Assembly: GCA_947311845.1 (NCBI GenBank)
Contig: CAMZMU010000081.1
Coordinates: 5,277,473 to 5,341,472, forward strand
Reading direction: 5' to 3'
DNA: 64,000 nt
DNA from: Poa pratensis
Taxonomy: Eukaryota; Streptophyta; Magnoliopsida; Poales; Poaceae
The notes beneath the pieces were generated by a model. The model did not search any database, was not told the origin of the DNA, and saw nothing but the letters and a program-made list of their open reading frames with translations. Both the position numbers and the translations under genes were made by a program. The first letter of the stretch is position 1; every line of letters starts with the position of its first letter. This document shows, one piece after another, positions 32,096 to 44,300 of the stretch.

Positions 32096-32375
32096 CAGCG
32101 AGCTCAAGGGGAATTAACATCGCAGCGAGCTCAAGGGGAATTAACATCAAAGAAATAGAAAAGGACTGAGTAATAAGAAGAAATAGAAGGTTAAAGTCTT
32201 TTTTGTAAAAAAAACATCGTCCACGTCAGCATTTTAACGGTGGTAGTGACGGAATGACTAACGTTCAACATTGACACAACTTAGTGACCAATAGTTAGCA
32301 TTTTCCCAGTAGGTGACCAATCCGCTCCAACTCCGCAACTTGATAGACTTCAGTGGCGTTTTACTCATAATTTAA

Positions 32376-33455
32376 TTTTGAATGCACGGCAGAAACACTA
32401 TCCACTCCTTCCTAATACAGCAGAGATATGATTAACTATTGTTTTCAGTTCTACATACTAAAAGAGAATAAATTCACTACAGCCGATGCAACGCTTGTTA
32501 TCCTAAGTTTATTCACATTCGTGGAAAATAACACTATATGTGAGTTGGGAGTATTATCATGTTCATTCTACAATGTTCATCTTTTGAATCATGCGTCAGT
32601 GTTCTGGGACAGAGAAAGAGAAGAAGAAGTTCAGATTAAGATGTCATCTAAAGAGAATCCAAAGTTACCAGAGTCAACGGAAAAGCATCCGACGATAATA
32701 GCAACAACTAGCCAATGAAGAAGCAGCATACGACAACAACTAATCTCTAGGCCCTGACACCGATCTTTATGCCATGAAAAGCTTCAGATACTTTATGAAT
32801 GCCGTTGATGGTTGGTCATCAAACACAAATTATTCCTCGAACGCATGTGCATGACCGGCAGGAAAACGTTCCTCAACAGGCATCTGCTGGAGCAGAGAAT
32901 GACTACGTTGGCTGCAGGTTTATTGAGGCATGTTCATATCAGTATTTATCCTAGTTTCCCAGATAAGAAATGTTCATATCACACACACAAATAAAAGAGT
33001 GAAATTTGTGTTTATCCTACTTCATAAGGTTTAGTGAGGCATGTGCTAGCTTTCTTTGCTCCATGTTTATAACGATAGCATGGATGCTTTTCTTGCCCGT
33101 TTTCCACGCTCTCTGGCCTTATGATCTGCCATAAGAGGTTAGATAATATGTTGTACTATGATTGTACTTTATGAAAGTTGTGATCTACATTGAAAGGAAA
33201 ACAACGATCAACTACTGCGGCAATGTGAAGACATTATTTCTTTCATTAAAGTGATGCTCTGAATGGAGCCACTTGTGCTCTGATTAATGTATATACAAGA
33301 GAGCAGTAGAACACTTATTGTCAAAGGAACATAGTCGTCCTCGCTATGTGGATCACTAGATTGACCAACGCCAATACGGATCCAAAATTATTATTACACC
33401 ACGAGAAGTTCAAATTTTAGTAAAATACCAAAAAAAAACATATATAGCCTAATAA
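32376..33455. other. Unassigned AT-rich sequence
   Basis: Only short frames (for example 32428-32718 +) with no recognised domain. No repeats or ends of known elements seen. Confidence 0.45.
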
Positions 33456-33467
33456 AATAACATATAT

Positions 33468-34196
33468 ATCTGTGTCGACCCCGACCTTTCCTCCCCACCG
33501 TCACTGTAGCAGAGAGGAGTAGGCGACTTTTTGGGCGATCCCCGTCGACTCACCGCGTCCGTGCCGGCGAGGCGTGGGATTCCTCCTCTCCGCCGGCTGC
33601 TTCGGCAGCGGGAGGGTGGGGGATCCCCGTCTCCGACCTGTACATACGGTAGAGTAGGATGGAGTTCCCGCCGGCGGCGCTCTGGAGATGGTGGTGCGGC
33701 TGGTGGGTGGTTTGGTGTCGAGGGATCTTCTCCAGCGGTGCAGTTCTTCGGAGCTCGGCGTCGTCTTCCTCGACTTGTAGGAGCTGGGAGTCCGGCGTGG
33801 CTCGTGAGCTCCTTTGTTCTCGCCAGATCTGGGGTGGCGGCGGATCTGGCGGCCGGAACCCAGGACTGGACGAGGTCGGCGGCTTCGTCCTGCGTCAACT
33901 ACGATGGTGGCTGCGGCAAGGCGGTGGTGCTGGGGAGGGAGGGTTTGGCCGTGCCCGTTTACCGGCTTAGGCTCCGTCGCGGCGCGGCGGACAAGTTCTG
34001 CGGCCTCTTTCAACAAGGAAGGCGCCCTCAGGCAGCGGTGAGAAGGAGGTTGCGACCTTCGTCGTCGACGCCGGAGAAGAAGGCGACAGCGTTTCTGGTT
34101 CTGAAATCCCCTACGTTTTGTACTCTGTTTCTGTATTTGTACTGTGTACTCTGTATATGGTACTATGTTGAATATACGTGGGCTTTCAAAAAAATA
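33468..34196 (+). mobile_element. Poly(A)-type retroposon (LINE-derived or retrocopied transcript)
   Basis: Flanked by a 12-bp duplication AATAACATATAT (33456-33467, 34197-34208) and ending CTTTCAAAAAAATAA. The body is GC-rich with many GGCGG-type runs, then a T-rich 3' tail with repeated TGTACTCTGT phrases. No RT is present. The GC-rich part resembles 5' leaders of grass LINEs from memory, so an internally deleted LINE is my preferred reading; a processed pseudogene is the alternative. Confidence 0.65.
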
Positions 34197-34208
34197 AATA
34201 ACATATAT

Positions 34209-35392
34209 CCAAAAGAGCTCCCAAACACATATATAGACAAGTTGCTAGTTTTAACAGTGCCTACAGCCCTGCAGCACTGTAGCACTGTAGCACGTCTTAG
34301 ACCCAAGCTGATTACGTTTTAAACACATAATGTGATATAGTTTGCTTATTCTCTGAAATCTTTATGAAATATTGTATGATTAATTTTATGAAATAATTGT
34401 GAGGCTTTATTAATTATTGTACGGTTCTCTCAGGGGAGAGAAAATTCGGAACTTGTAAAAGGCTGATAAGATAAGGGGCGTTCTGCAAATGTGTGTGAAA
34501 ACTTTGACCAATTTGGATCTTACCGAAATGGACGATGGTGATAGTACGGGGGGTCAACATACGGGTGGAGTTGATTTATTGCTCAATGTCGCCTCTCTTC
34601 CGTCTCGTGGATTGATTCCACGGGTAGACAGGTGATTGTTTTTCTCGTGGAATTGACGGTGATAGACAGGGTTTGGGAAGGGAATTAACCCCGGCCGGGT
34701 GTAACCGAACTATGGAAAAAAAAAGTACGCTATAACGTTTTGAGAATTGTCTCATTAAATAATTTTTGTACAATGTCTCGCTAATATCACGCTATAGTGC
34801 GATATAGCACGCTAATGGCGTATTTTACGGCCAACGCTATTTTATTGTAGCGCGCTATTTTTTTCCTTGAACCGAACACAAAATAACTAGGCCGGGAATT
34901 TATCCCCGCCTCTTTAAAAGGAAAGGAGAGCAGCCCAGATCCAGCCAGGAAGGTTTTGGCAAGATGATATGACCTATGACGGCTGTGGGAGAAGAATACC
35001 TTGGACATGCTGCGGTCCGATGCAGGGCAACAGCGCGTGCGGCGCGGCCTAGCACCGACAACAATGTGATTCGGAGGAAGGGGGCATGTGTCCGCCGCCG
35101 AAAGCCCTCCTCGGTGGCCGCCGTATCCGGTAGTTCACGGCCTTCTTCGGTACCGCCACCTGCGGTTGGCCGGGCGAGGAAGAAGCCCTTGGAGAGAGAG
35201 GAAGTCATGGAGGAGCTGACGGCGAGGACGATTATAGGAGAGATATATAGCGAATCAGAAATGCTATATAACTGCTCCCGGTAATCACTCCGGGGTTTAG
35301 ATGGAATCAGATATCCTCCCATTACTGCTGCCGATAATCACTAGTACGTGATTGATTTGTTTCCCACAAATCCATTATGGAGTAGAGAATAA
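34209..35392. other. Unassigned sequence, possible old MITE and GC-rich patch
   Basis: 34735-34865 is full of CGCTATA/TAGCGC-like short inverted motifs and may be a small DNA element inserted in older sequence. 34980-35284 is GC-rich with a basic 102-aa frame on + and overlapping frames on -; no domain recognised. No gene is called. Confidence 0.35.
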
Positions 35393-35394
35393 TA

Positions 35395-35609
35395 CTCACT
35401 CTGTTTTTATTTACTTCGCGGTTTAGTCAAAGTCAAATTTAGTTAAGTTTGACCAAATATTAAAAAATATATCAATATGTATAATATAAAATTTATATTT
35501 TTATAATTATCATGAATTATACTTTCGTATTATATACATTTGGTATTTTTTTCTCATAAGTTTGACTTTCACTAAATCCAGAACACAAAATAAATAAAAA
35601 CAGCGAGAA
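35395..35609. mobile_element. Stowaway MITE
   Basis: Diverged TIRs CTCACTCTGTTTTTATTTA / AAATAAAAACAGCGAG, TA on both sides, AT-rich 215-bp body with GGTTTAGTCAAAGTCAAA-type internal sequence and its inverted partner TTTGACTTTCACTAAA. Can fold into a long hairpin. Confidence 0.85.
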
Positions 35610-36003
35610 TAACACGTTACAAGATAAATTATGAGCTGTAACACCTACACCTTGCATGGCTAAATCGCAGGCAACTGCGTTGGACACATCATCAATATAA
35701 AAGGACGTGTTTGGTTACTCGCACTTGGCCTTGTAAAGTCAAAAGTCTGTGTGAGGTGATATGAGGTTTGATCATGTTGTTCGCATTACTTGGTTGGTTG
35801 TCAACAATGGGTGGGCCAGGGCGGAACTGATATTTAGGACCCCACGAAGTATAAACAAGTAAACAAATATGTGTGCTAGCAAAAAACAAATCAAATGAAA
35901 AAAGAGAAATACAATTTTTTTTTACTTTGAGAACCATTACGGGAAAAACCACGGACGCACGGGCGTAATTTCAGTATGATGGAGGAGTGTTACAATTTCA
36001 ACA

Positions 36004-36530
36004 TACCCTAAAAATTTCTCCTTACATTCCTACATCCACAATCGACGATGATGGAATCAATATCAATCTCGTCCAATAACTTATTCTCGATGCACATAGT
36101 TGCCAAACCATTTAACCTATCTTGTGATATTACAGATCTCAAATAGTTCTTCAACTGTTTCAACTTTAAAAAGCTTCTTTCAGCTGATGCAATAGTCACG
36201 GCATAGTAAAAAAGATACGATAAGCAATAGAAATATTAAGATAACAATCTGGCTCTCTGACAAACTGGAAAATCTCCATAGCAGACATTGTTCTATCCGG
36301 TAAAGACAACTTCATAACATTTAACTTGAAAATTAGATCATTTAACTCGACATCACATTCCTTAGCTCCAGCGAAAGTATTTGCAAATTTAGTGCATATT
36401 CTTTCAATTGAGAACCATCCAACGAATTAAAATCTCTTGAACTCATTAAAAATCCAAATATATTTTTCAAATCCAGTATCGTTGAACAAAAGGCCTGATC
36501 GCAAGTTAGGAGCCACGGAATAGGTTATTT
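36004..36530 (-). pseudogene. hAT-type transposase-like C-terminal fragment (dimerisation domain)
   Basis: The frame 36199-36008 encodes TIASAERSFLKLKQLKNYLR and SQDRLNGLATMCIENKLLDE, the typical hAT C-terminal dimerisation region of DUF4371/zinc-finger MYM-like proteins. Upstream, in the same frame, an in-frame stop precedes it, and before that comes DRTMSAMEIFQFVREPDCY and YRIFFTMP; further upstream another frame holds SSRDFNSLDGSQLKEYALN. Stops and frame changes show it is a decayed exon. The N-terminal DNA-binding part is absent. Confidence 0.8.
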
Positions 36531-36679
36531 GCCTTTTATTTTTCTATACATACCATATACTATACCTAGTATACATATACCGGAGGAGGGCTAACTGATG
36601 CAAATAGTTGTGTCTGGTTGCACATGTTTAGCCTGTTGTGGGAGAATGAATGGTTGTGCATGAGGGCGCGGCAAGCATA

Positions 36680-37022
36680 ACATCAGCTACATGGACGAAC
36701 ATCTCTCCGACAAGGGGGAGAAAAAGGAGGAGAGAAAGGATGATATGTACAACCTCTTCTTGAAAGTGCAAAGGGAGAGAATGGAGTTGACTGAGCGAGG
36801 GTTCGAGAGAGGAGGGAGTTAAGGTGGGCGAGGATTGATTTCGAGAAGATTAAGAAATGAGTGAAAACGAAGTTGGAAAAGGCGAAGACAATTGAGACCT
36901 TGGAGATTGAAAAAGAGAAGGTGGGAGTCGGGGTTCACGGGGGAGTGGATAATCATGTTGCAAGATGTTAGCCTCATGCATGATGAAACTAAGATGGACA
37001 TGCAGGAGATCACTGAGGGCAA
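36680..37022 (+). pseudogene. Remnant resembling a NAM-associated C-terminal domain gene
   Basis: Plus-strand frames read KDDMYNLFLKVQRERMELTE, then ELRWARIDFEKIKK, then AKTIETLEIEKEKVGV, with intervening stops. From memory this matches the 'no apical meristem-associated C-terminal' domain (PF14303), common in grass genomes and in Harbinger-related proteins. Only a short, stop-containing stretch remains. Confidence 0.5.
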
Positions 37023-37324
37023 AAATTAAGACGTTTGATTCAATCGTTTTATGTATGAATTGTTTAAATTTGTTTTTGTGTTTGTTGAATTGAGACATAT
37101 TTCGATTTTCCGTTGAGTTGTTGAATTGGTGATTTTTTTTTTGAGATTGAATTGGTGATTGACGTGTGAGAATGTGAGTGCTGCTACATGTACGACCGCG
37201 TTACGATCTGTGATTAAGCAATCATCACCTAAATATCAAAGTCATGCGAACGGCTACAGTTGGTGACCAAGCGCTGGCTCATGTTCACGTCATTTGCATT
37301 TTATCGTAAGACAATCGTATCTGA

Positions 37325-38866
37325 CATGTTATTTAAACTTAGGAAAGAGGACCTGCAACCTATTGTAGATAGTCTTCTTAAAAGAGCGTCTGGGTGGAGA
37401 GGGAAGTTCCTATCACACGCAGCTAAGCTGGAACTAGTTAGGAGTGTGTTGGCAAGTATTCCAATATATCTGCTCAGTGTTATAAAATTTCCTAAATGTA
37501 CTATTATTCTATTAAGCTCATTAACTCCCAGATGGCTCACTGCCTCTGGGACAATTATGAGGGGCATTTTAATATCATCTTGCTAACTGGGGCCTAGTTT
37601 CCCAGAAAAAGGAATTTGGGGGGCTAGAAATTCCAAATATCGCTGACATGAACTTGTGTCTACTTGCATCTTGGGTTAAGAGGTATCAATTAGATGACCC
37701 ATAAACTCTGGAAGCAAATTATAGATTATAAGTATAATGTCAATAATCCAACATCTTCACTTCTACTGCGGTTGGAGCCTCACCCTTTTGGGAAGGGGTC
37801 CTTTGGGCTGCTAAAGCTGCGCGGATGGGATATCAGTGGAAGATTGGGGATGGCAAGAAGATTAGATTTTGGGAGGACCAATGGTTTGGCTCCTCTAGCT
37901 TAGCCATCCAGTATTGGGAGCTATATGTTATTCTTAATGAGAAATCTGCAACAATAGCAGAGCTCTGGGATGGTACTCAACTTAAAGTAACCTTTCGTCG
38001 TTGTTTCGACCATAGACTTTTAATTCAATGGTATGAAATGCTCCAGATTGCACAAACTATCCACTTTAGTGAGGAAGAAGATGCTTTAATTTGGAAATTT
38101 GATGCCAAAGGGACTTACAGTGTGAGTTCCTTCTATGTGGTGATTAACTTCAAGGGATAATGCCTGTTTATGTGCACGCTTGTGGAAAATTAAAGTTCCC
38201 CCAAAAAGTCATTTCTTCTTGTGGTTAATCGCTCAAAACAAAATTCTCACTAGAGACAACTTGGGTAAGAGACAAAATGTTGATGACCTGACATGTGTTT
38301 TCTGCTCGACCTGGAAACTTGTGAACATTTGTTCTTTGAATGTAGTGTTGCTAAAGTTATTTTGGGTGAGTTGAAGGACATCATGGGTCTAAATGACATG
38401 GTTTTCTCTTATCCCACTATTGCAGAAATGTGGCTGTGTGAAAAGAAACATGTAGTTCATAACACTGTCATTGCTGCTGCTCTTTGGATCATCTGGAATA
38501 CCATGAATTATCTATGTTTTAATCGCTCTCCTTGGTTGGGTATGCAGAGAATCTGGAGAGGGATGACCTCTACGCTCTACTAGTGGAAGGTCATGTTCTT
38601 AGAGGGCACACGTGGAGACGTGGAGAGGGTGGTCGTAAGATTGGAGATACTAGCTCAAGCTCCACCACCTTTACTGTGGCCGGATCCTGGGTGACCCTCC
38701 GGAAGCTGACTGACACTGAACTAATCCTAGCGAAAGACTCCCACCTGGAAGATCATGCCGATTTTGTGGCGTGGAAGATCACTACTGAAGGACTGCGTAA
38801 ACGTCTAGCCGAGCAATCTATCAAGCTGGTGGATGACGGGAGGGTGCTTCGCGTAGCTGATTGAGT
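37325..38866 (+). pseudogene. LINE reverse transcriptase C-terminus and zf-RVT region, decayed
   Basis: Successive frames: 37325-37586 (KRASGWRGKFLSHAAKLELV, the usual region after the RT domain), about 37590-37690 (EFGGLEIPNIADMNLCLLAS), 37825-38160 (WKIGDGKKIRFWEDQW) and 38180-38583 (VPPKSHFFLWLIAQNKILTR, CEHLFFECSVA: the zf-RVT module). A last frame 38532-38864 has no domain I can name. Frame changes and stops between blocks mean no functional product. Confidence 0.85.
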
Positions 38867-39019
38867 TGTTCACCCCTCGGTTTTTCCCCCTTCCTGTAGG
38901 TCTTTCTTGCCATGCGTTGCGAGTGTGTAATAAGTCCCTGGATAGTGGTGTTTACTTTTCTGCTTTTTATTTGGAACTGCAGAAGATGCGCTCTGCTATG
39001 CTTGAGCTGAATGTTGTAA

Positions 39020-39429
39020 GAGCATCTCCAAGCGGCTCCCCCAAAGCCTCCCCAAACCGGTTTATTTGTGTCTGGACGGGCTCCGGACGGAAAATGAGCT
39101 AAAATAGCTACCCAACCGGGGTGGGCAAAGCCTCCCCAAACGCCCGGGCTGTCCGGCAGCCCACAAACTCACCCCATATGTGGGGAGGGTTTGGGGGCTG
39201 CCGGACGCGCCCGGACAGCCGCCACGTAGGACATGCACCACTTTATCTACTACTTTTCTCTTTCTTTTTCCTTTCTCTCTCCATCCCCACCAATCACATG
39301 CATCCGGACAGACAATTAGGGGTGTTTTTGGGGGCTATGGTTGGATATGGCCATTTTTGGGGCTGTCCGGTCGGACGTGTCCGCGGACACTATGGGGGCC
39401 GATTTTGGGGGCTCCGACTGGAGATGCTC
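39020..39429. mobile_element. Harbinger/Tourist-type MITE (410 bp)
   Basis: Ends GAGCATCTCCA / GGAGATGCTC with 3-bp TAA duplications (39017-39019, 39430-39432). GC-rich centre with repeated CCGGACAG/CTGTCCGG and CCCCAAA/TTTGGGG inverted motifs. Confidence 0.9.
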
Positions 39430-39541
39430 TAAGGAAGACATGTTGGTTTCAATAAAACGGAACCGGGCGTTGCCCTTTTCCTATAAAAAAAATCGTATCT
39501 GATAAATCGTATGTGCAGTCATTCCCTTCATCATGTGTATG

Positions 39542-40047
39542 TAGGGCTGGACATAAAGCTCGAATTTCGTTAAGCTTATTGAGCGCTCGGTAACTCGACT
39601 CGTTTATGCTCGACTCGTTATCTTAACGAACCGAGCCGAGCAACAATTTTAGCTCGTTAATACTAACGAGCTTAACAATCAAACTAACGAGTTTCGTGAG
39701 CTACTCGTTAAGATCGTTAGCGTCGTGGCAGCATGGCTACAAATCTATATGTTGTAGCCCATCCAACGATTAACAAGTTAGCAATATTTATTTTCATTTG
39801 AGTGTGTGAAACTACTATGAGTTTGTGAACTATTTGTTGTCGATTTGTCATTTTAAACTACTTTTATACGTTTTATGGCTGAAATCTTTTCAGATGCATT
39901 TTAAGTTTTTTTACATCTTCTTAACGAGTCTTAACGAGCTGCTCGCGAGCGCTCGTGAACGTGCTAGTTATTCTTAACAAGCTTAACGATTTGAGCCTTA
40001 ACGATCTCGAGCCTTAACGATCCGAGCAGCTCGTTAGTCCAGCCCTA
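39542..40047. mobile_element. hAT-type MITE (506 bp) rich in CTCGTTAA motifs
   Basis: Ends TAGGGCTGGAC / GTCCAGCCCTA, 8-bp duplication TGTGTATG (39534-39541, 40048-40055). Both flanks carry many CTCGTTA / TAACGAG copies that allow extensive self-pairing. Sits about 450 bp upstream of the RING-CH transcript start region. Confidence 0.9.
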
Positions 40048-40055
40048 TGTGTATG

Positions 40056-40500
40056 CCTCTGTCTGCCTTGACAACACGCGTTCACCCAATCTCCAACGGC
40101 AGGCCATGCCAGGTCCCCGCGGCTAGCCCCAGTGCATACGCAAGCGCAGATGACAGCCGCGTCTGCCGCCGTCAACACTGACGAGCGCACTCGCCGTCAA
40201 GCACAACCCGCAGCAGCCGTCGGATCGCCATCGCACGTGTACCGACCCGCGTCGTCCAGACGGCGACGTGCCGGCGCGTCTGACCGTTGCGAGCGCGTCC
40301 ACCGCGTCGGCCAATCGCTTTCTAATTATTTTATTACTACTATTGTTTTTGTTTACTTATATTCGTATTTTAATTTCGTTTACCACCAGCTTCCCTTTCT
40401 TGACTCTTTCTCCCCCTTTCCTCCCCCTCTTCTACACGAACGAACGCTCCCACCCTAGCAGAGAGGAAAAAAAATCGCGTGTTGATTAGACGACCAGACC
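40056..40500 (+). promoter_or_regulatory. Presumed promoter region of the RING-CH gene
   Basis: GC-rich upstream sequence, then a T/C-rich stretch (40320-40440) with TATTCGTATTTTAATTTC near 40361. No unambiguous TATA box. The assignment rests on its position before the 5' UTR exon. Confidence 0.4.
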
Positions 40501-41308
40501 GAGGCCAACGAATTGGAGATCGAGAGGAGGAGGAGGAGCAGAGGAAATTTTCCTAGACTTCGCCGACCGGAAGGAGAGAGGAGAAGGGACTTCCTCGACG
40601 CCGCCGCCGCCAGCCGCCAGCAAGGTTCGTGCCGATCCCTTTCCCTGTTTCCTCTACCTTCTTCCGCCGGACCGGGCGCCGGTTACGATTCGGTGTGCGG
40701 GGGTCTCTCCCTCCACCGTCAGCCGCTCCGGCGGTTGATTTGGTGGTGGTGGTGGTGGTTGTGGGACAGGTAGGGTTGCTAGGAGCCGGTGTCTGCGGAA
40801 GGATTCTGTAGGCCGCCGCCTCTTCCTACTGGCAGATGGACGAGGGTCCGTTTCGTTCGCGGCCTTCCTTCTCTGCGGTCCGCCGGAAATCGGATTGTTG
40901 AGCGTCTGCTTAGTTTGCCCCACCGCGGCATCGAATCGTGGGGCGTGGACTTGGTAGACAGGGCGTCGATTTGGTATACAGGGCTGTGTGAGATTGGTAC
41001 GGGGTAAGCGCAGGCGGCAGATAGGGTTTCGGGAGTGGACTCTATCTAGTAGCCTGATTTCCAGTAAACCGATTGATTCTCCACTCCAGGGAGATTTTTG
41101 TACCATGGGCTTATAGTTATCTCCATTTTTAGGCACTGGCACGCACCATTCCTGTGGTCTATCCTACATTTGGTAACCATGATGTGTTACTTCGGTCACT
41201 CCCATGCTTGTCCTATGGCCTGCAACTGCGACTCTGCAAGTATCTGATTGTTTTGTGATTGTTGTGTTCATTTGTTCCAGGAGTTTCATTTGTCAAGGCG
41301 AATTTTGG

Positions 41309-44300
41309 ATGGGAGACCATGTGGTTGTGGACGTGGACGGTTTGGCAAACGCCAAGGATGATGGTGTCGCTGAAAAACCATCTCAGGCTGTGACTGGTGC
41401 TTCAGTGCCCGTGTCTGTTGATTTGGTCGAGGAGGATGGTGGTGAGGATGAGCCACTCATCCAGGCTGCAGAGTGCCGCATATGCCAGGAGGAGGACAGC
41501 ATCAAGAATCTCGAGAGGCCGTGTACTTGCAACGGCAGCCTGAAGGTGTGGCTCATATTTCGATCGTATTTCCAAATCTTGCATCTGTCTCTTATGCTCC
41601 TGAAAGTTACTGTAAGGCATTTTGTTGTTTGGAACATGTAGTTGTCGTCCTTATTTCCCATTTTGTACTACAGCATGTGTTCATTCTCATTAATATGTGG
41701 TATGGATTACTACTCCCTCCGCCCTAGTTCGCAGGGCATAATTTTCGAATATCTTGGCCCAAGGTGATATTTGATTGGGGCTTAAATCTTGCATGCATTG
41801 GTTGGGGGAGGAAACCAGCCACTAATTGAGATGGAATTAAATACAATTGTGCCTAGGAGGTGGGGGGTTACAGGACAAATCGTTTTTGGGATTATGCCTT
41901 GCGAACTAGGACAGAGGGAGTAAATACAATTCAGTCATCTGATGTTTATGAGTCTAATTAAGTTGATCTGGTCCACATAACTGATTCAGCATCTTAGAAG
42001 AATGTTATGGGCTCTCTTATATGTTTTGAGTCAGTAGTCTTTAAGCCCTCTGTTGCATACATTTAGGGTGGTACCATATCATACGGTGATATAAACTTCT
42101 CTATCCCAAATGCAACAATACTTTATTGGAAGAATAACATCCACCTTTGGATTACACTGACTGGAAACATGCAGTGTATAGAAGTTTTGACTTATCCTAT
42201 AGTCATGGATAATCATTCAATCAAGCCATGGTTATGCTCCTCTAACTCTAATCAAGTCTTTTCGAGTGTTGCTACCATAGTCAGTATATCTGGCTGTCAT
42301 CTACTTTCGAACAAAAAACAACTTTTTGATCTCGTATGACAGCTACCACTACCAATTTCTTATTTGAGCACTTACACAAGTGAAGTTGCTTTTTCAACTT
42401 GAAATTTAAAAAAATCTCCATATTTTTTATTTTTCAACATCAAGGGACAAGCTATGTCGATGTAAAGATAAAATAAAGGCTCACACAAGAGTTTGATCGC
42501 CACTAAATGTTACACTTTGCCATTTTGCTGCTCGCAATCTTTCAGATTATTCACATATTTCAGCATTTAGTTGTTAGTGACATTTCTGCATTGTTCAGAG
42601 AAGTTTGTGTGGTACATGTTCTACATCCACCTGTCTTGTATTTAACATGATTGCATCACTACTATGTTAACTTAGTATATTACCAAAATTTATTTGAAGT
42701 CAATTTTTCTCTTTAGATATATTTTAATGACCATTGACATCGTAACTGTTGATCCTGCACCATTATGTTTATGCTACTTCAGTGACTGACTCCTGGTAAA
42801 TTATTTGTGTCATCATGTTGTCCTGTTGCACATTAAGGAAAACATCCGTGAGCTATATGTATTCTAGTTCTGCAATCGCATGAGTTATCTTTATATATAT
42901 CGTGAGTAGTGCAGTTTATATTTTATCTATAAAATTATGTACTCTAGAGTTCACCGTTTTACTTTCATTTGCAGTATGCTCATAGAGCCTGTGTGCAACG
43001 CTGGTGCAATGAGAAAGGAGACATCACGTGTGAAATTTGCCATGAGGTTGGTATTTGTTTTCTTCATCTTCTTTTTGCAGTTTTGCTCTTGTAGAGTATA
43101 CCTCTTTGCTATATCTTACTAGAATTATGTGGGTATTTTTTAGAAAATTAGGGCCCCTTTTGGGGGAGCCCCAGTTCCATTTTATTAGAATGAAACCAGA
43201 GTATGAATTATGTGGGTATGTATTCCATAAAATATATCTTTCCTAATCCGTAAAAAAAAGTTTCTGCTATATAGATGATAGAAAAGTCACAAAAAAGCAT
43301 TTCCTTGTTCATGGATTCAATGTTTCAGCCGGTGGTTTATTGTGAATTTTCATTGTTTCTTCCAGTCTATAGATTTCTTCTGCGTTTAAAGTTTTTGTTC
43401 GTGTTCATTAATTTGAGGCTTTGACGGTACCCTGCAGCAATACAAGCCTGGGTACACAGCGCCACCTCGTGTTCAACCAGATGAGACAACCATAGATATA
43501 AGGCAAGTTTGTTTATTGATACTTACTTTGTTCAGCTGACATGTTAGCCATTTCACTGTAATATGTTTAATGCGTTAGAAATTAGAACATATCTAAGTCA
43601 AAATTATCGATTTGCAGTGGTGATTGGACCATTACAGGTGCTCCTCTGGATTTGCGTGACCCAAGAATTCTTGCTGTAGCAGCTGCACAGCGCCGTCTTC
43701 TTGAAGCAGAGTACGATGAATATAATGGCAACGACGCTAATGGTGCTGCATTCTGCCGTTCTGCTGCACTTATTGTAAGTATCTAAGGGTCCTACTGTCC
43801 AGCCTACAACACTTCTTGCAGTTCTGTTTCTGAATTGAAACAGAGTGCTTTTAGATATCTTGCAGTTTTGTTTATGGATTGAAGAATAGTTACTTCACAA
43901 ATACAGAAGCCAATCTTTCTGTTCCAGCCCCGATTCTTTGACTCTTCTTCCATCTTGATTAAATGTCCAGTATCGTATTTGGTATTCTCAAGATAAAAGG
44001 TCTGAAGATTTAAATCTTTTGCAGCTAATGGCCCTGTTGCTTCTGAGGCATGCATTGTCAATCTCAGATAATGAAGGAGATGATGATGCTTCTACCATGT
44101 TCTCGGTGAGTCGCGTGTTTTCTTTTCTTTTGATATTAACGATTCAGTTAGTACTTTGTGTTGACTAAAACATTCAATCTCACAATGAGAATTCTTCTAT
44201 TCGGAAATTTTCAGCTTTTTCTTCTTCGGGCTGCTGGATTTCTTCTGCCCTGCTACATCATGGCATGGATTTTTAGCATTTTGCATCGACGCCGACAAAG

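Larger units (their letters stand above)
31099..32366. mobile_element. Pack-MULE (1.27 kb) with long TIRs and a captured DnaJ-like gene fragment
   Basis: TIRs begin GAGTAAAACGCC and extend over 200 bp on each side with few differences. The 9-bp target duplication ATAATTTAA (31090-31098, 32367-32375) is diagnostic of Mutator-like elements. There is no transposase; the internal 31440-32095 is GC-rich host-like sequence, so this is a gene-capturing non-autonomous copy. Its left TIR is interrupted by a 113-bp hAT MITE absent from the right TIR. Confidence 0.92.
37325..39490 (+). mobile_element. 5'-truncated LINE (L1-like) with poly(A) and target duplication
   Basis: Flanked by the 12-bp duplication AATCGTATCTGA (37313-37324, 39491-39502) and ending CCTATAAAAAA. 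It begins inside the RT region, so it is truncated at the 5' end. A Harbinger MITE (39020-39429) has inserted in the 3' UTR. Confidence 0.88.
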
